From positions 92,596 to 156,595 of the forward strand of contig JAFVTU010000019.1 of assembly GCA_017503075.1 (NCBI GenBank): a stretch of 64,000 nt of DNA. The letters are read 5' to 3'. The position numbers and the translations under genes are program-made. The notes below the pieces were generated by a model, which was given only the letters and a program-made list of their open reading frames with translations, made no database searches and had not been told where the DNA came from. Below are positions 16,897 to 25,359 of this stretch, in pieces; the stretch's first letter is position 1, and each line of letters starts with the position of its first letter. Source of the stretch: Paludibacteraceae bacterium (lineage in GTDB: Bacteria > Bacteroidota > Bacteroidia > Bacteroidales > Paludibacteraceae).

Positions 16897-17445
16897 ATGC
16901 TCTATCTCCAACTCTTCTGGACATATCTCAAGATTGGTACTTTCACAATAGGTGGAGGGTATGTAATGCTATCCATGATTGAGCGTGAAATTGTGGATCG
17001 CAAAGGTTGGATAGACCGTGAAGAGTTCATGAATATGATTGCTCTAGCACAAGCAGCACCAGGACTTATTGCGGTGAATTCGGCGATTTTCATCGGTTGG
17101 CGCATTGGCGGTTGGCGAGGTGTGATTGCCACCGTGTTAGGAGCAGTACTGCCCTCTTTCCTCATTATTTTAGCGATAGCCATGGTCTTTCAAAATTACA
17201 AAGACCTACCCGCAGTAGAGGCCGTATTCAAGGGCATTCGCCCTGCGGTTGTAGCACTGATTGCCGCTCCGCTCATCCGTATGGCATATAGTGCCAAAAT
17301 AACATGGGCTACCGCCATCATTCCTATTGCAGGTGCCCTACTGATTTGGCTCGGCGGTCTGTCCCCCGTATGGATAATTCTTGTAACTGTAGTAACAACT
17401 CTGTTATACACTTACCTCAAAGAGAGAAAAACCACTAAACAGTAG
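16897..17445 (+). CDS. Chromate transporter family protein, short form, copy 1
   Basis: 182 residues with the CHR-domain opening LFWTYLKIGTFTIGGGYVMLSMIE and the AQAAPGLIAVNSAIFIG motif, then several hydrophobic helices. Half-length CHR proteins usually occur as adjacent pairs that together replace the long ChrA; the second half-length gene starts 29 nt downstream. Chromate export is the activity of characterised members, but the natural substrate in anaerobes is uncertain. Confidence 0.85.
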   Translation: MLYLQLFWTYLKIGTFTIGGGYVMLSMIEREIVDRKGWIDREEFMNMIALAQAAPGLIAVNSAIFIGWRIGGWRGVIATVLGAVLPSFLIILAIAMVFQNYKDLPAVEAVFKGIRPAVVALIAAPLIRMAYSAKITWATAIIPIAGALLIWLGGLSPVWIILVTVVTTLLYTYLKERKTTKQ

Positions 17446-17455
17446 CGAAGCGTCC
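17443..17455 (+). repeat. Single TAG-hairpin-GTCC element
   Basis: TAGCGAAGCGTCC, overlapping the stop codon of the first chrA gene (TAG at 17443-17445). Its flanks, CTAAACAG before and ACTAAACACTAAA after, are the same as those of the element at 50228. Confidence 0.8.
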
Positions 17456-17473
17456 ACTAAACACTAAACAAAT

Positions 17474-18094
17474 ATGATATACCTGCAATTATTTCTCAGT
17501 TTCCTAAAAATTGGACTCTTCGGCTTTGGCGGTGGATTGGCGATTTTCTCGCTTATTCAGCACGAGATTGAAGTGCATGGTTGGATGACGCAAGAGGAGT
17601 TTGTGGACATTTTAGCGATAAGTCAAGTAACCCCTGGGCCAATTGGCATCAATTGTGCAACGTATGTCGGATATACCGCCACAGGAAATATTTGGGGTAG
17701 TTTATTGGCGACAATAGCCATTATAATCCCTAGTCTAATTATCATGCTCAGTATTTGCAAGGTGTATTTTGTCATAAGTACTCGATTTCAACACAACATT
17801 TACTTCAATCGCACCATGCATATGTTGCGACTATCCGTTTTAGGAATGATCGGAGCAGCAGCATTACTATTGATGAAACCTATCAACCAACCATCGGTTA
17901 GTTTCATAGATTGGCGCAGTTGGCTCATTTTTGGCTTAGTATGCCTATTCACCATCCTGCCAATGTTTATCAAACACTCCAATTCTAACGAAAAAAAATG
18001 CACCACTTTTATAAAAAAAATGCTTCACACTATTTCGCATCCTATTCTATTGATTATTCTAGCAGGACTCGCAGGATACTTCGTATATATATGA
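17474..18094 (+). CDS. Chromate transporter family protein, short form, copy 2
   Basis: 206 residues. The start LFLSFLKIGLFGFGGGLAIFSLIQHE and the ISQVTPGPIGINCATYVGY motif match the second partner of paired short CHR proteins. A more basic hydrophilic stretch (KHSNSNEKKC and following) separates the last helix. It follows copy 1 in the same direction, and the two probably form a heterodimer. Confidence 0.85.
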   Translation: MIYLQLFLSFLKIGLFGFGGGLAIFSLIQHEIEVHGWMTQEEFVDILAISQVTPGPIGINCATYVGYTATGNIWGSLLATIAIIIPSLIIMLSICKVYFVISTRFQHNIYFNRTMHMLRLSVLGMIGAAALLLMKPINQPSVSFIDWRSWLIFGLVCLFTILPMFIKHSNSNEKKCTTFIKKMLHTISHPILLIILAGLAGYFVYI

Positions 18095-18152
18095 TCACAT
18101 TATGCGCCACACGCTATGTTTGGCGCATTTTTGCAAAAATTCGGAGTATTTT

Positions 18153-18184
18153 CTTGGTTATTTGCTTTTTTTGTTGTACCTTTG
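18153..18184 (+). promoter_or_regulatory. Promoter of efp
   Basis: CTTG at 18153-18156, 20 nt, TACCTTTG at 18177-18184. The start codon is about 60 nt farther on. Confidence 0.7.
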
Positions 18185-18250
18185 CACTCGATTTTGAAAT
18201 TGGCGTTTTGTGCGCACTTTGAAACATTTATAATAAACTAGTTTATAATT

Positions 18251-18814
18251 ATGATTAACTCTCAAGACGTAAAGAACGGCGTATGTATCCGCATGGACGG
18301 CCGTTTGTATTTTGTAATTGACTTCCTGCACGTTAAGCCAGGAAAAGGTAACACCATTATGCGTGTGAAATTCAAAGATGTAGTTGATGGTCGCGTATTG
18401 GAGCGTCGCTTCAATATCGGCGAGAAATTGGAGGATGTTCGCGTAGAGCGTCGTCCATATCAATACCTCTACAAAGAAGGTGAGGACTATATCTTCATGA
18501 ACCAAGAGACTTTTGAGCAAGTGCCTATCGGTCACGACCTTATCACTGGTGTAGATTTCCTCAAAGAGGGCTTTGTTTGCGACGTTGTATCTGACGCTTC
18601 TACCGACACTATCCTCTTTGCTGAGTTGCCAACCAAAGTAGAGTTGGTGATCTCTTACACCGAGCCAGGTCTCAAAGGCGATACCGCTACCAACACCCTC
18701 AAACCTGCTACTCTCGAGACAGGTGCTGAGATCCGCGTACCTCTCTTCTGCAACGAAGGTGAGACTATCCGCGTAGATACCCGCGATGGTAGCTACTGCG
18801 AGCGCGTTCGCTAA
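18251..18814 (+). CDS. efp: Translation elongation factor P
   Basis: EF-P relieves ribosome stalling at polyproline. The 187-residue protein has the KOW-like N-domain, the conserved loop KPGKGNTIMRVKFKD with the Lys position that is modified in other bacteria, and the C-terminal signature GDTATNTLKPATLETGAEIRVP. Length and domain order are standard. The gene has its own promoter and is followed by a terminator, so it is likely monocistronic. Confidence 0.95.
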   Translation: MINSQDVKNGVCIRMDGRLYFVIDFLHVKPGKGNTIMRVKFKDVVDGRVLERRFNIGEKLEDVRVERRPYQYLYKEGEDYIFMNQETFEQVPIGHDLITGVDFLKEGFVCDVVSDASTDTILFAELPTKVELVISYTEPGLKGDTATNTLKPATLETGAEIRVPLFCNEGETIRVDTRDGSYCERVR

Positions 18815-18889
18815 TCGTATTAGTTTTGGTCTAATGTGGACAACAATACTACACCACACTACACCATTCTAAACAATACTACACAATGC

Positions 18890-18942
18890 AAAAAGTTTCA
18901 AAGGTTTCAAGCATTTAGTACTGAAGCCCTTGAAACTTTTTT
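18890..18942 (+). terminator. Terminator of efp
   Basis: AAAAGTTTCAA (18891-18901) pairs with TTGAAACTTTT (18930-18940), with a T-rich tail. The preceding 18838-18888 contains an ACACTACACCATTCT-type repeat also found near 6970. Confidence 0.7.
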
Positions 18943-18962
18943 CGCCTCTAACCAATAACCCA

Positions 18963-18981
18963 TAGCCCCGACGGGGCGTCC
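18963..18981 (+). repeat. TAG-hairpin-GTCC element in the cca leader
   Basis: A 19-nt unit with a 5-bp stem GCCCC-GAC-GGGGC, embedded in the CCAATA-type flanking repeat, 21 nt before the cca start. Confidence 0.8.
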
Positions 18982-19002
18982 CATATCCAATATCCGAAAA
19001 GA

Positions 19003-20403
19003 ATGCTTGCCTCCCACCCCAAAATAGACCTTCCTATCCTCCACCTCGTAGGTGAGGAAGCTGATCGTCTCGGCTTGGAGTGCTATGTCATTGGCGGTTA
19101 TGTACGTGATATCTTCCTTCATCGCGACAGTACCGACATCGACGTGGTGGTCGTAGGTAGTGGTATTGACCTCGCACAAGCCGTAGCCAAACGCCTCGGC
19201 AAAGGGGCACACCTCAGCGTCTTTAAGACCTATGGTACTGCCCAAGTGAAGCGTGGTAAAATGGAATTGGAGTTTGTCGGGGCACGCCGCGAGAGTTACC
19301 AACACGACTCCCGCAACCCTATTGTAGAAGACGGTACATTGGAGGATGACCAGAACCGTCGTGATTTTACTATCAATGCGATGGCTGTGTGTCTTAATAA
19401 AGACCGCTACGGCGAACTGCTTGATCCCTTCGGCGGCATTGCCGACATGAACGAGTGCACCATCCGCACCCCTCTTGACCCAGATATCACCTATAGCGAT
19501 GACCCGCTGCGTATGATGCGTGCCATCCGTTTTGCTACCCAACTCGGGTTCTATCTGGATAGAGAAACTTTCGATTCCATCGAGAGAAACCGCGAACGAA
19601 TCAAGATCATCACTAAAGAGCGTATCGTAGAAGAACTCAATAAGATCATGCTATCGCGCAAGCCATCTGTGGGGTGGATATTGCTCGACAAGACAGGGCT
19701 CCTGCCGCTGATTTTCCCCGAACTCAGCGCACTTAAAGGTGTAGAGACCAAAGACGGCAAAGGACACAAAGATGTGTTCTTCCATACCCTGCAAGTGTTG
19801 GATAATCTTGCGATGAAATCGGACAATTTGTGGCTTCGTTGGGCTGCATTACTACACGATATAGGCAAACCTAAATCCAAAGCATGGGACGACCATGCGG
19901 GCTGGACCTTCCGCAACCATAACTATCTCGGCGCAAAGATGATTCCGCGTATCTTCAAGACCATGAAGATGCCGCAGAATGAGAAGATGCAGTATGTCAT
20001 CAAGATGGTGGACCTGCATATGCGCCCAATCAATCTCATCGAAGATACAGTCACCGATTCCGCTGTTCGCCGCCTTCTCTTTGAGGCAGGTAACGATATC
20101 GATGACCTCATGCTCCTTTGCGATGCAGATATCACTTCGCGCAACGAAGAGAAAGTGCGTCGCTTCCACAAGAACTACGAACTGGTACGGCAGAAAATGA
20201 TTGAACTCGAGGAGAAAGACCGTATCCGCAATTTCCAACCGCCTGTGCGTGGCGAAGAGATCATGCAACTGCTAAATCTCGAACCTTGTGCCCGTGTGGG
20301 CGAACTCAAAAACGCAATCAAAGATGCCATACTCGACGGCATTATCCCCAACGAGTACGAGGCTGCCAAAGCATATTTAATGAAGATAGCTAACCAAGAG
20401 TAG
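19003..20403 (+). CDS. cca: CCA tRNA nucleotidyltransferase with HD domain
   Basis: Adds or repairs the 3' CCA of tRNAs. The head domain has VIGGYVRD and STDIDVVVVG (the metal-binding DxD), followed by RRDFTINAMA and the neck/body RNA-binding region with DPLRMMRAIRFA. A C-terminal HD domain has LLHDIGKPK around residue 288. Length (466) is normal for the bacterial HD-containing form. The tRNA(CAU) in this window lacks an encoded CCA, so the enzyme is needed for synthesis. nadB follows 2 nt after its stop. Confidence 0.92.
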   Translation: MLASHPKIDLPILHLVGEEADRLGLECYVIGGYVRDIFLHRDSTDIDVVVVGSGIDLAQAVAKRLGKGAHLSVFKTYGTAQVKRGKMELEFVGARRESYQHDSRNPIVEDGTLEDDQNRRDFTINAMAVCLNKDRYGELLDPFGGIADMNECTIRTPLDPDITYSDDPLRMMRAIRFATQLGFYLDRETFDSIERNRERIKIITKERIVEELNKIMLSRKPSVGWILLDKTGLLPLIFPELSALKGVETKDGKGHKDVFFHTLQVLDNLAMKSDNLWLRWAALLHDIGKPKSKAWDDHAGWTFRNHNYLGAKMIPRIFKTMKMPQNEKMQYVIKMVDLHMRPINLIEDTVTDSAVRRLLFEAGNDIDDLMLLCDADITSRNEEKVRRFHKNYELVRQKMIELEEKDRIRNFQPPVRGEEIMQLLNLEPCARVGELKNAIKDAILDGIIPNEYEAAKAYLMKIANQE

Positions 20404-20405
20404 TT

Positions 20406-22004
20406 ATGAAAAAGTATGATTTTCTCATCATCGGTGGCGGTGTAGCGGGCATGAGTTTTGCGCTCAAAGTGGCTCGCACACAGAAGTATCGCATTGCACT
20501 CTGCTGCAAGACGACCCTCGAAGAAACCAACACCAGCCGTGCGCAAGGCGGTATCGCCAGTGTAACCAACATGCTCGTAGATGACTTCGAAAAGCACATC
20601 CACGACACCATGGTAGCAGGCGACTGGCTCAGCGACCCTGCTGCGGTGGAGCAAGTGGTGCGCCAAGCACCTAAGCAGATAGAGGAACTGGTCAATTGGG
20701 GTGTGAACTTCGATAAGCAAGCCGACGGCACGTTTGACCTTCACCGCGAGGGCGGACACTCCGAGTTTCGTATCCTCCACCACGCCGATGACACAGGCGC
20801 GGAGATTCAACGCGGACTCATGGCTGCGGTACGTGCCAACCCATATATTGATGTATTGGAGAATCACTTTGCCGTAGAGATTATCACCCAACACCATTTG
20901 GGTGTACGTGTCACTCGCCGCACACCCGATATTGAGTGCTATGGCGCGTATATCCTCAACCCCGAGACGGGCAAGATTGACACCTACCTTAGTCGTATCA
21001 CGCTGATGGCTACTGGTGGTACGGGAGCAGTGTATGCTACTACCACCAACCCTAATGTGGCGACAGGCGACGGCATCGCAATGGTCTATCGTGCCAAAGG
21101 TCTCGTCAAAGACATGGAGTTTGTGCAATTCCACCCAACTGCCCTCTATAACCCCACAGAGACGCACCCTGCCTACCTCATTACTGAGGCAATGCGTGGT
21201 TACGGAGGTATTCTCCGCCTGCCTAATGGCGAGGAGTTTATGCAGAAATACGATGCACGCCTCTCGCTTGCGCCACGCGATATTGTGGCACGCGCTATCG
21301 ACAACGAGATGAAGATTCATGGTCTTGACCATGTCTGCCTTGATGTTACTCACAAAGACCCCGAAGAGACCAAACACCACTTTCCCAATATCTACGCCAA
21401 GTGCCTCAGCATAGGCATTGATATCACGAAGGAGTATATCCCAGTAGCCCCTTGTGCGCACTATATGTGTGGCGGTATCAAGGTGGACTTAGATGCGCAG
21501 TCCACTATCCGCCGCTTGTATGCGGTGGGTGAGTGCAGTTGCACGGGCTTGCATGGTGGCAATCGCTTGGCTAGTAACTCACTTATCGAGGCAGTTGTCT
21601 ATGCCGATGCAGCAGCCAAACACTCGCTCAGTGTGATTGAAACTTACGATTTCAACGAGAATATCCCCGAATGGAACGACGAAGGAACCATGACCAACGA
21701 GGAGCATGTGCTTATCTCGCAAGACATGCGCGAAGTGGGTCAAGTCATGTCCACGTATGTAGGTATTGTCCGCAGCGATTTGCGCTTGCGCCGTGCTTGG
21801 GAGCGCCTCGACTTGCTCTATGAGGAGACCGAAGACCTCTTCAAACGCGTGAAGGCCACCAAGGACATCTGCGAACTGCGTAATATGATCAATGTGGGTT
21901 ATCTGATTACCCGCCAAGCATTGGAGCGCAAAGAATCTCGCGGCTTGCACTACACCATCGACTATCCCAAAGGCCCCGACACCAACACCAACGAAGTGTG
22001 GTAA
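20406..22004 (+). CDS. nadB: L-aspartate oxidase
   Basis: First step of de novo NAD synthesis: aspartate to iminoaspartate. The 532-residue flavoprotein shows the FAD-binding GGGVAGMSFALKVA at the N-terminus, TSRAQGGIASV, the active-site region HPTALYNP and REALRG-like TEAMRGYGG, and HGGNRLASNSLIEAVVYA near 390. It begins 2 nt after cca, so the two are co-transcribed. nadA and nadC are not in this window. Confidence 0.93.
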   Translation: MKKYDFLIIGGGVAGMSFALKVARTQKYRIALCCKTTLEETNTSRAQGGIASVTNMLVDDFEKHIHDTMVAGDWLSDPAAVEQVVRQAPKQIEELVNWGVNFDKQADGTFDLHREGGHSEFRILHHADDTGAEIQRGLMAAVRANPYIDVLENHFAVEIITQHHLGVRVTRRTPDIECYGAYILNPETGKIDTYLSRITLMATGGTGAVYATTTNPNVATGDGIAMVYRAKGLVKDMEFVQFHPTALYNPTETHPAYLITEAMRGYGGILRLPNGEEFMQKYDARLSLAPRDIVARAIDNEMKIHGLDHVCLDVTHKDPEETKHHFPNIYAKCLSIGIDITKEYIPVAPCAHYMCGGIKVDLDAQSTIRRLYAVGECSCTGLHGGNRLASNSLIEAVVYADAAAKHSLSVIETYDFNENIPEWNDEGTMTNEEHVLISQDMREVGQVMSTYVGIVRSDLRLRRAWERLDLLYEETEDLFKRVKATKDICELRNMINVGYLITRQALERKESRGLHYTIDYPKGPDTNTNEVW

Positions 22005-22049
22005 AGCTCCCGCCTTTACACTTTACACCCTACACTTTACATATACACA

Positions 22050-22076
22050 GAGCACTTCACCCGAAGTGCTCTTTTT
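22050..22076 (+). terminator. Terminator of cca-nadB
   Basis: GAGCACTTC (22050-22058) and GAAGTGCTC (22063-22071) enclose ACCC, followed by five T. Confidence 0.9.
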
Positions 22077-22088
22077 GGTTACCCTCGT

Positions 22089-22118
22089 CTATAGCCTATC
22101 GCCCATAGCCTAATAGGC
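22089..22118 (+). repeat. Dispersed repeat CTATAGCCTATCGCC
   Basis: The 15-mer at 22089-22103 is identical to 25548-25562 inside the NlpC/P60 gene. Its continuation resembles the complement of 47856-47884 inside pepD. Confidence 0.75.
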
Positions 22119-22145
22119 ACAGCTGTCCTATATATAGGCAATAAA

Positions 22146-22376
22146 TAGTTTATCACTCATACTTCATCACTTATCACTCATAGTTCATAGTTTATCACTT
22201 ATTTATCCGCTACTCCTCCGCTATCAACTACGGTATATATACGGTTGATATACGGTACATACACGGTAGATAAACGGTATATTAGTATATGCACACCGTA
22301 GGAACATCGTATTTATCATATATTTACACTAATTTTACAAAATTATACAAAATTATACAAATACACCTCTAAATAT
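22146..22376. repeat. 11-bp-periodic intergenic array (about 21 units)
   Basis: From 22146 on, cutting every 11 nt aligns recurring words. The clearest run is 22223-22277, five units ending in ACGG: ATCAACTACGG, TATATATACGG, TTGATATACGG, TACATACACGG, TAGATAAACGG. Upstream units share TTATCAC/TTCAT words, and downstream ones share TTTACA/TACAAA words. The rest of the gap 22005-22430 holds the nadB terminator and the promoter of the next gene; no coding sequence was found. Confidence 0.85.
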
Positions 22377-22407
22377 TTGTTGATATCATATATTTTTCGT
22401 ACCTTTG
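22376..22407 (+). promoter_or_regulatory. Promoter of the 22431 gene
   Basis: TTTG at 22376-22379, 20 nt, TACCTTTG at 22400-22407. Start codon 24 nt downstream. Confidence 0.8.
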
Positions 22408-22430
22408 CACCATCTTAATTCAAAATTACC

Positions 22431-22775
22431 ATGGCACGCACTACTCTCTCACATCCTTTCGACTCCATGTCTGGCAAACTCGCTTCCACAGACAAGATTG
22501 TCATGCGCACTCGCAATGGCCGTACTCACGCTTATGCTATCAAGCACCCGTATAAAGGTCCCGTTGCTCCCGAACGCCAACGCACTATCACAGCCTTTGC
22601 AGATGCCGTCAACCAAACCACAGTCATCTTGAATACTCCCGAACTTCGTACCGAATGGGAAGAGAAATTCGCTGCCTACCGCAAGAAAGCCGACCGATAC
22701 CCTAACTCATATCCAAAACCATACACCACCCTCCGCGGCTTCATTATCGGCTCCCTTATTCACTCTACTAAATAG
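22431..22775 (+). CDS. Conserved-looking small hypothetical protein
   Basis: 114 residues, soluble, basic (Arg/Lys-rich), without signal or membrane segment. The sequence includes MRTRNGRTHAYAIKHPYKG and TEWEEKFAAYRKKADRYP; no family recognised with certainty. It has its own promoter and an ordinary codon pattern like the genes to its left, unlike the AT-rich gene to its right. Function unknown. Confidence 0.6.
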   Translation: MARTTLSHPFDSMSGKLASTDKIVMRTRNGRTHAYAIKHPYKGPVAPERQRTITAFADAVNQTTVILNTPELRTEWEEKFAAYRKKADRYPNSYPKPYTTLRGFIIGSLIHSTK

Positions 22776-22788
22776 AAAAACTATTCTA

Positions 22789-22820
22789 TTTGCAAATCTC
22801 ACCAAAAAATTGTACCTTTG
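22789..22820 (+). promoter_or_regulatory. Promoter of the modular GIY-YIG gene
   Basis: TTTG at 22789-22792, 20 nt, TACCTTTG at 22813-22820. It places the start at ATG 22842 rather than at the in-frame codon 22818, which lies inside the promoter. Confidence 0.8.
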
Positions 22821-22841
22821 CGGATTAAAATAAATAATCTA

Positions 22842-24920
22842 ATGACTACAGATGAATTCATACTAAAAGCAAAACAAGTGCATGGGGATAGGTATGACTA
22901 CTCTAAAGCAGAATATATAGGCTATAAAGATGATATTTGTATAATATGTCCAGAGCACGGTGCATTCTGGCAGAAAGCAAAAAATCATTTATCTGGCTAC
23001 GGATGTTCTATATGTTCAGGTAGAAAGAAAATGAGGACTATTGATTTTGTAAATAGAGCAAATTTAGTGCATCAAAATAAGTATGATTATTCTAAGACAG
23101 TATATAAAGGAAATAAAGAAAAAATATGTATTATATGTCCAGAGCACGGTGAATTTTTTCAAAGAGCTAACAATCATTTAAGGGGAATTGGCTGTCCTCA
23201 ATGTGGTATAATTAAGAGTAGTTCTAAACAAAAAATCTGGACAAAAGAAAAATGCTATGAGGCTGCACTTAAATATACTGATTTAGGTACTTTCTCTAAA
23301 GAATGTCAGGTGGCGTATGTAATTGCTCATCGAAATGGATGGATTATAGACTACACTTGGTTAAATCGAAAAAAACTTCCCAACGGATATTTAACAAAAG
23401 AACTCGTGATGAGCGAAGCTAGAAAATATAGTAGTTCGCACGATTTTATGGAAGGAAACCGTCAAGCTTATAATGCTGCTCGTCGTAGAGGTTGGATTAA
23501 AGAGTGCATTTGGTTTAAAAAACCAAGAAATGCTAAAAAATGGGATTATAATACTTGTTACGAAGAAGCATTAAAATTCACTTCTAAAATAGAATTTCGG
23601 AAGAATGCAACTACAGCTTACTGCGTAGCTAGAAATCATGGTTGGCTTATAGAATATAAGTGGCTTAAAAACTATGATGAACTTTATGATCATGACGAAT
23701 GTTTTGTCGAAGCTCAGAAATACTTATATTACAATGATTTCCGTGCAAATTCGCATCCATATTATATGGTTGCTAGAAAACGAGGTTGGTTAAGAGAATT
23801 TACATGGTTAATCAAAGAATATGCAGAACCACATAATAAGAAATGGAATTACGATACTTGCTACGAAGAAGCAAAAAAATATGCAACGAAAGGAGCTTTT
23901 GGGAAAGGAGCAAGTGGAGCATATGATGTTGCAAGAAGAAATGGTTGGTTGTCGGATTACACATGGTTTCCTGATTTCTCATCATCAGATGCCAAAGTTG
24001 ATAGCGTTTATTGTTATTATTTCAAAGAACAGAACGCAGTATATGTCGGAAGGACATTAATGTATCGTCAACATATTAGAGATGTAGAACACAATAATTA
24101 CGAAACAGATACGGTGTATAAGTTTGCACACCTAAATAACTGTACTATACCACAAATGCGTATTATTGAAGAATATTTAACAATACAACAAGGTAGAGAG
24201 CGAGAGGATTATTGGAGAAAACAATTTGAGACAGAAGGACGCACAATTCTCAACAAAGCAGCTACTGGCGGCAGAAGTAGTTCTATTGGAGCATTAGCTA
24301 GAGGGAAGTGGACTTTTGAGAAAGCATACAAAATAGCAAAAGCTTTTCAGACAGTTAATGATTTGTGTGAGGAATATGGATATCTTTATAAAATAGCAAA
24401 AGCAAAAGGATGGTTGGAAAAATTTGATTGGTTTAGAGGTAAAGAAATAAGGGTGGAGAAACAAACAAAATGGACTGAAGAGGTTTGTAGGAAGGAGGCT
24501 CTTAAATATAATTCACGAAAGGATTTCCGTAAATATTGTAAGGGAGGATACGACAAAGCAAAAGAAATGGGATGGCTGCAAAACTATACTTGGCTTACTT
24601 ACAATAAACTACATTCAGAATGGGATTATAATAGTTGCAAAGAAGAGGCATCAAAATATCCTAACCGCAATACGTTTGGAAAATATGCCTATGGAGCTTA
24701 TACCAGCTCAAGAAAGAATGGCTGGTTAGATGATTTTTATCCCATACCATTACGCAGATATTTTGATTACGACACTTGCAAAAGAATGGTGTCGAAATAT
24801 CAATCACTTAACGATCTATTAATTAATGATAGAAGTTTATATGAGTCAATTCGTAAAAAAGGGTGGTTAGATAATTTCTTTCCAAAAGATAAAACTACTA
24901 AAGAGAATAAAAATAAATAA
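22842..24920 (+). CDS. GIY-YIG nuclease flanked by arrays of about 45-residue repeats
   Basis: 692 residues in three parts. (1) Residues 1-131: two copies of a DUF723-like unit, each with VH..(K/R)YDYSK, CPEHG and a closing CxxC, suggesting a zinc site. (2) About nine modules of 45-50 residues with the pattern W-x5-C-x2-EA-x-KY...F...AY..AR..GW..(D/E)YTW; five lie at about 132-383 and four at about 489-692. (3) Between them a GIY-YIG domain: VYCYYF (389-394) and AVYVG (399-403), Arg409, Glu443/444, and ILNKA with Asn471. GIY-YIG domains cut DNA in homing and repair enzymes, and the modules are probably DNA-binding. The gene is clearly AT-richer than its neighbours, a sign of transfer. Confidence 0.75.
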   Translation: MTTDEFILKAKQVHGDRYDYSKAEYIGYKDDICIICPEHGAFWQKAKNHLSGYGCSICSGRKKMRTIDFVNRANLVHQNKYDYSKTVYKGNKEKICIICPEHGEFFQRANNHLRGIGCPQCGIIKSSSKQKIWTKEKCYEAALKYTDLGTFSKECQVAYVIAHRNGWIIDYTWLNRKKLPNGYLTKELVMSEARKYSSSHDFMEGNRQAYNAARRRGWIKECIWFKKPRNAKKWDYNTCYEEALKFTSKIEFRKNATTAYCVARNHGWLIEYKWLKNYDELYDHDECFVEAQKYLYYNDFRANSHPYYMVARKRGWLREFTWLIKEYAEPHNKKWNYDTCYEEAKKYATKGAFGKGASGAYDVARRNGWLSDYTWFPDFSSSDAKVDSVYCYYFKEQNAVYVGRTLMYRQHIRDVEHNNYETDTVYKFAHLNNCTIPQMRIIEEYLTIQQGREREDYWRKQFETEGRTILNKAATGGRSSSIGALARGKWTFEKAYKIAKAFQTVNDLCEEYGYLYKIAKAKGWLEKFDWFRGKEIRVEKQTKWTEEVCRKEALKYNSRKDFRKYCKGGYDKAKEMGWLQNYTWLTYNKLHSEWDYNSCKEEASKYPNRNTFGKYAYGAYTSSRKNGWLDDFYPIPLRRYFDYDTCKRMVSKYQSLNDLLINDRSLYESIRKKGWLDNFFPKDKTTKENKNK

Positions 24921-24924
24921 TAGT

Positions 24925-25263
24925 ATGGAATATCTGTCAATTATAATGGCTATAATTAGCTTAGTTGCAAGTCTAGTTACCTTGTTCGCAGTGTGGGGAA
25001 ATATTTCAAATTATATTTATAATCTCAAAAACTTTAAGGACGGAGGAGTAAGAATTACCCACTATTCGGGAGAGTATAAAATATATAGTGGATTCCGTAA
25101 AAACCTCCTGTATAAATCTTCTGACAATATGGATGATTACATATGTTATAGGGGAGATGGGAGAATTGAGCAACATGAAAAAATAAAACGTTTTAGTGAG
25201 TGGTCAATAGCTCATAAGTTTCATGACATCCGAGTACCTAATTATCCTATTCGTTTATTGTAA
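24925..25263 (+). CDS. Small membrane-anchored protein of unknown function
   Basis: 112 residues: one N-terminal membrane helix (about 1-28, IIMAIISLVASLVTLFAVWG) and a soluble, tyrosine- and charge-rich remainder. It starts 4 nt after the nuclease gene, shares its AT-rich composition and probably its transcript, so it likely travelled with it. No family recognised. Confidence 0.6.
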   Translation: MEYLSIIMAIISLVASLVTLFAVWGNISNYIYNLKNFKDGGVRITHYSGEYKIYSGFRKNLLYKSSDNMDDYICYRGDGRIEQHEKIKRFSEWSIAHKFHDIRVPNYPIRLL

Positions 25264-25311
25264 AATAGACTACTAAATTTCCCTAAACATTGGATAAGTG
25301 CAAAAAAATAT

Positions 25312-25319
25312 TACCTTTG
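25312..25319 (+). promoter_or_regulatory. -7 box of the NlpC/P60 gene promoter
   Basis: TACCTTTG at 25312-25319; the -33 region is a poor match (TTGG at 25290). It separates this gene from the AT-rich pair upstream. Confidence 0.55.
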
Positions 25320-25359
25320 CAGTACAAAACAAAATAGATAATAAAAACAAATATAATAT

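Noticed and set aside
22229-22283. CRISPR-like array
   Set aside because: Units are 11 bp with no spacers and no cas genes nearby.
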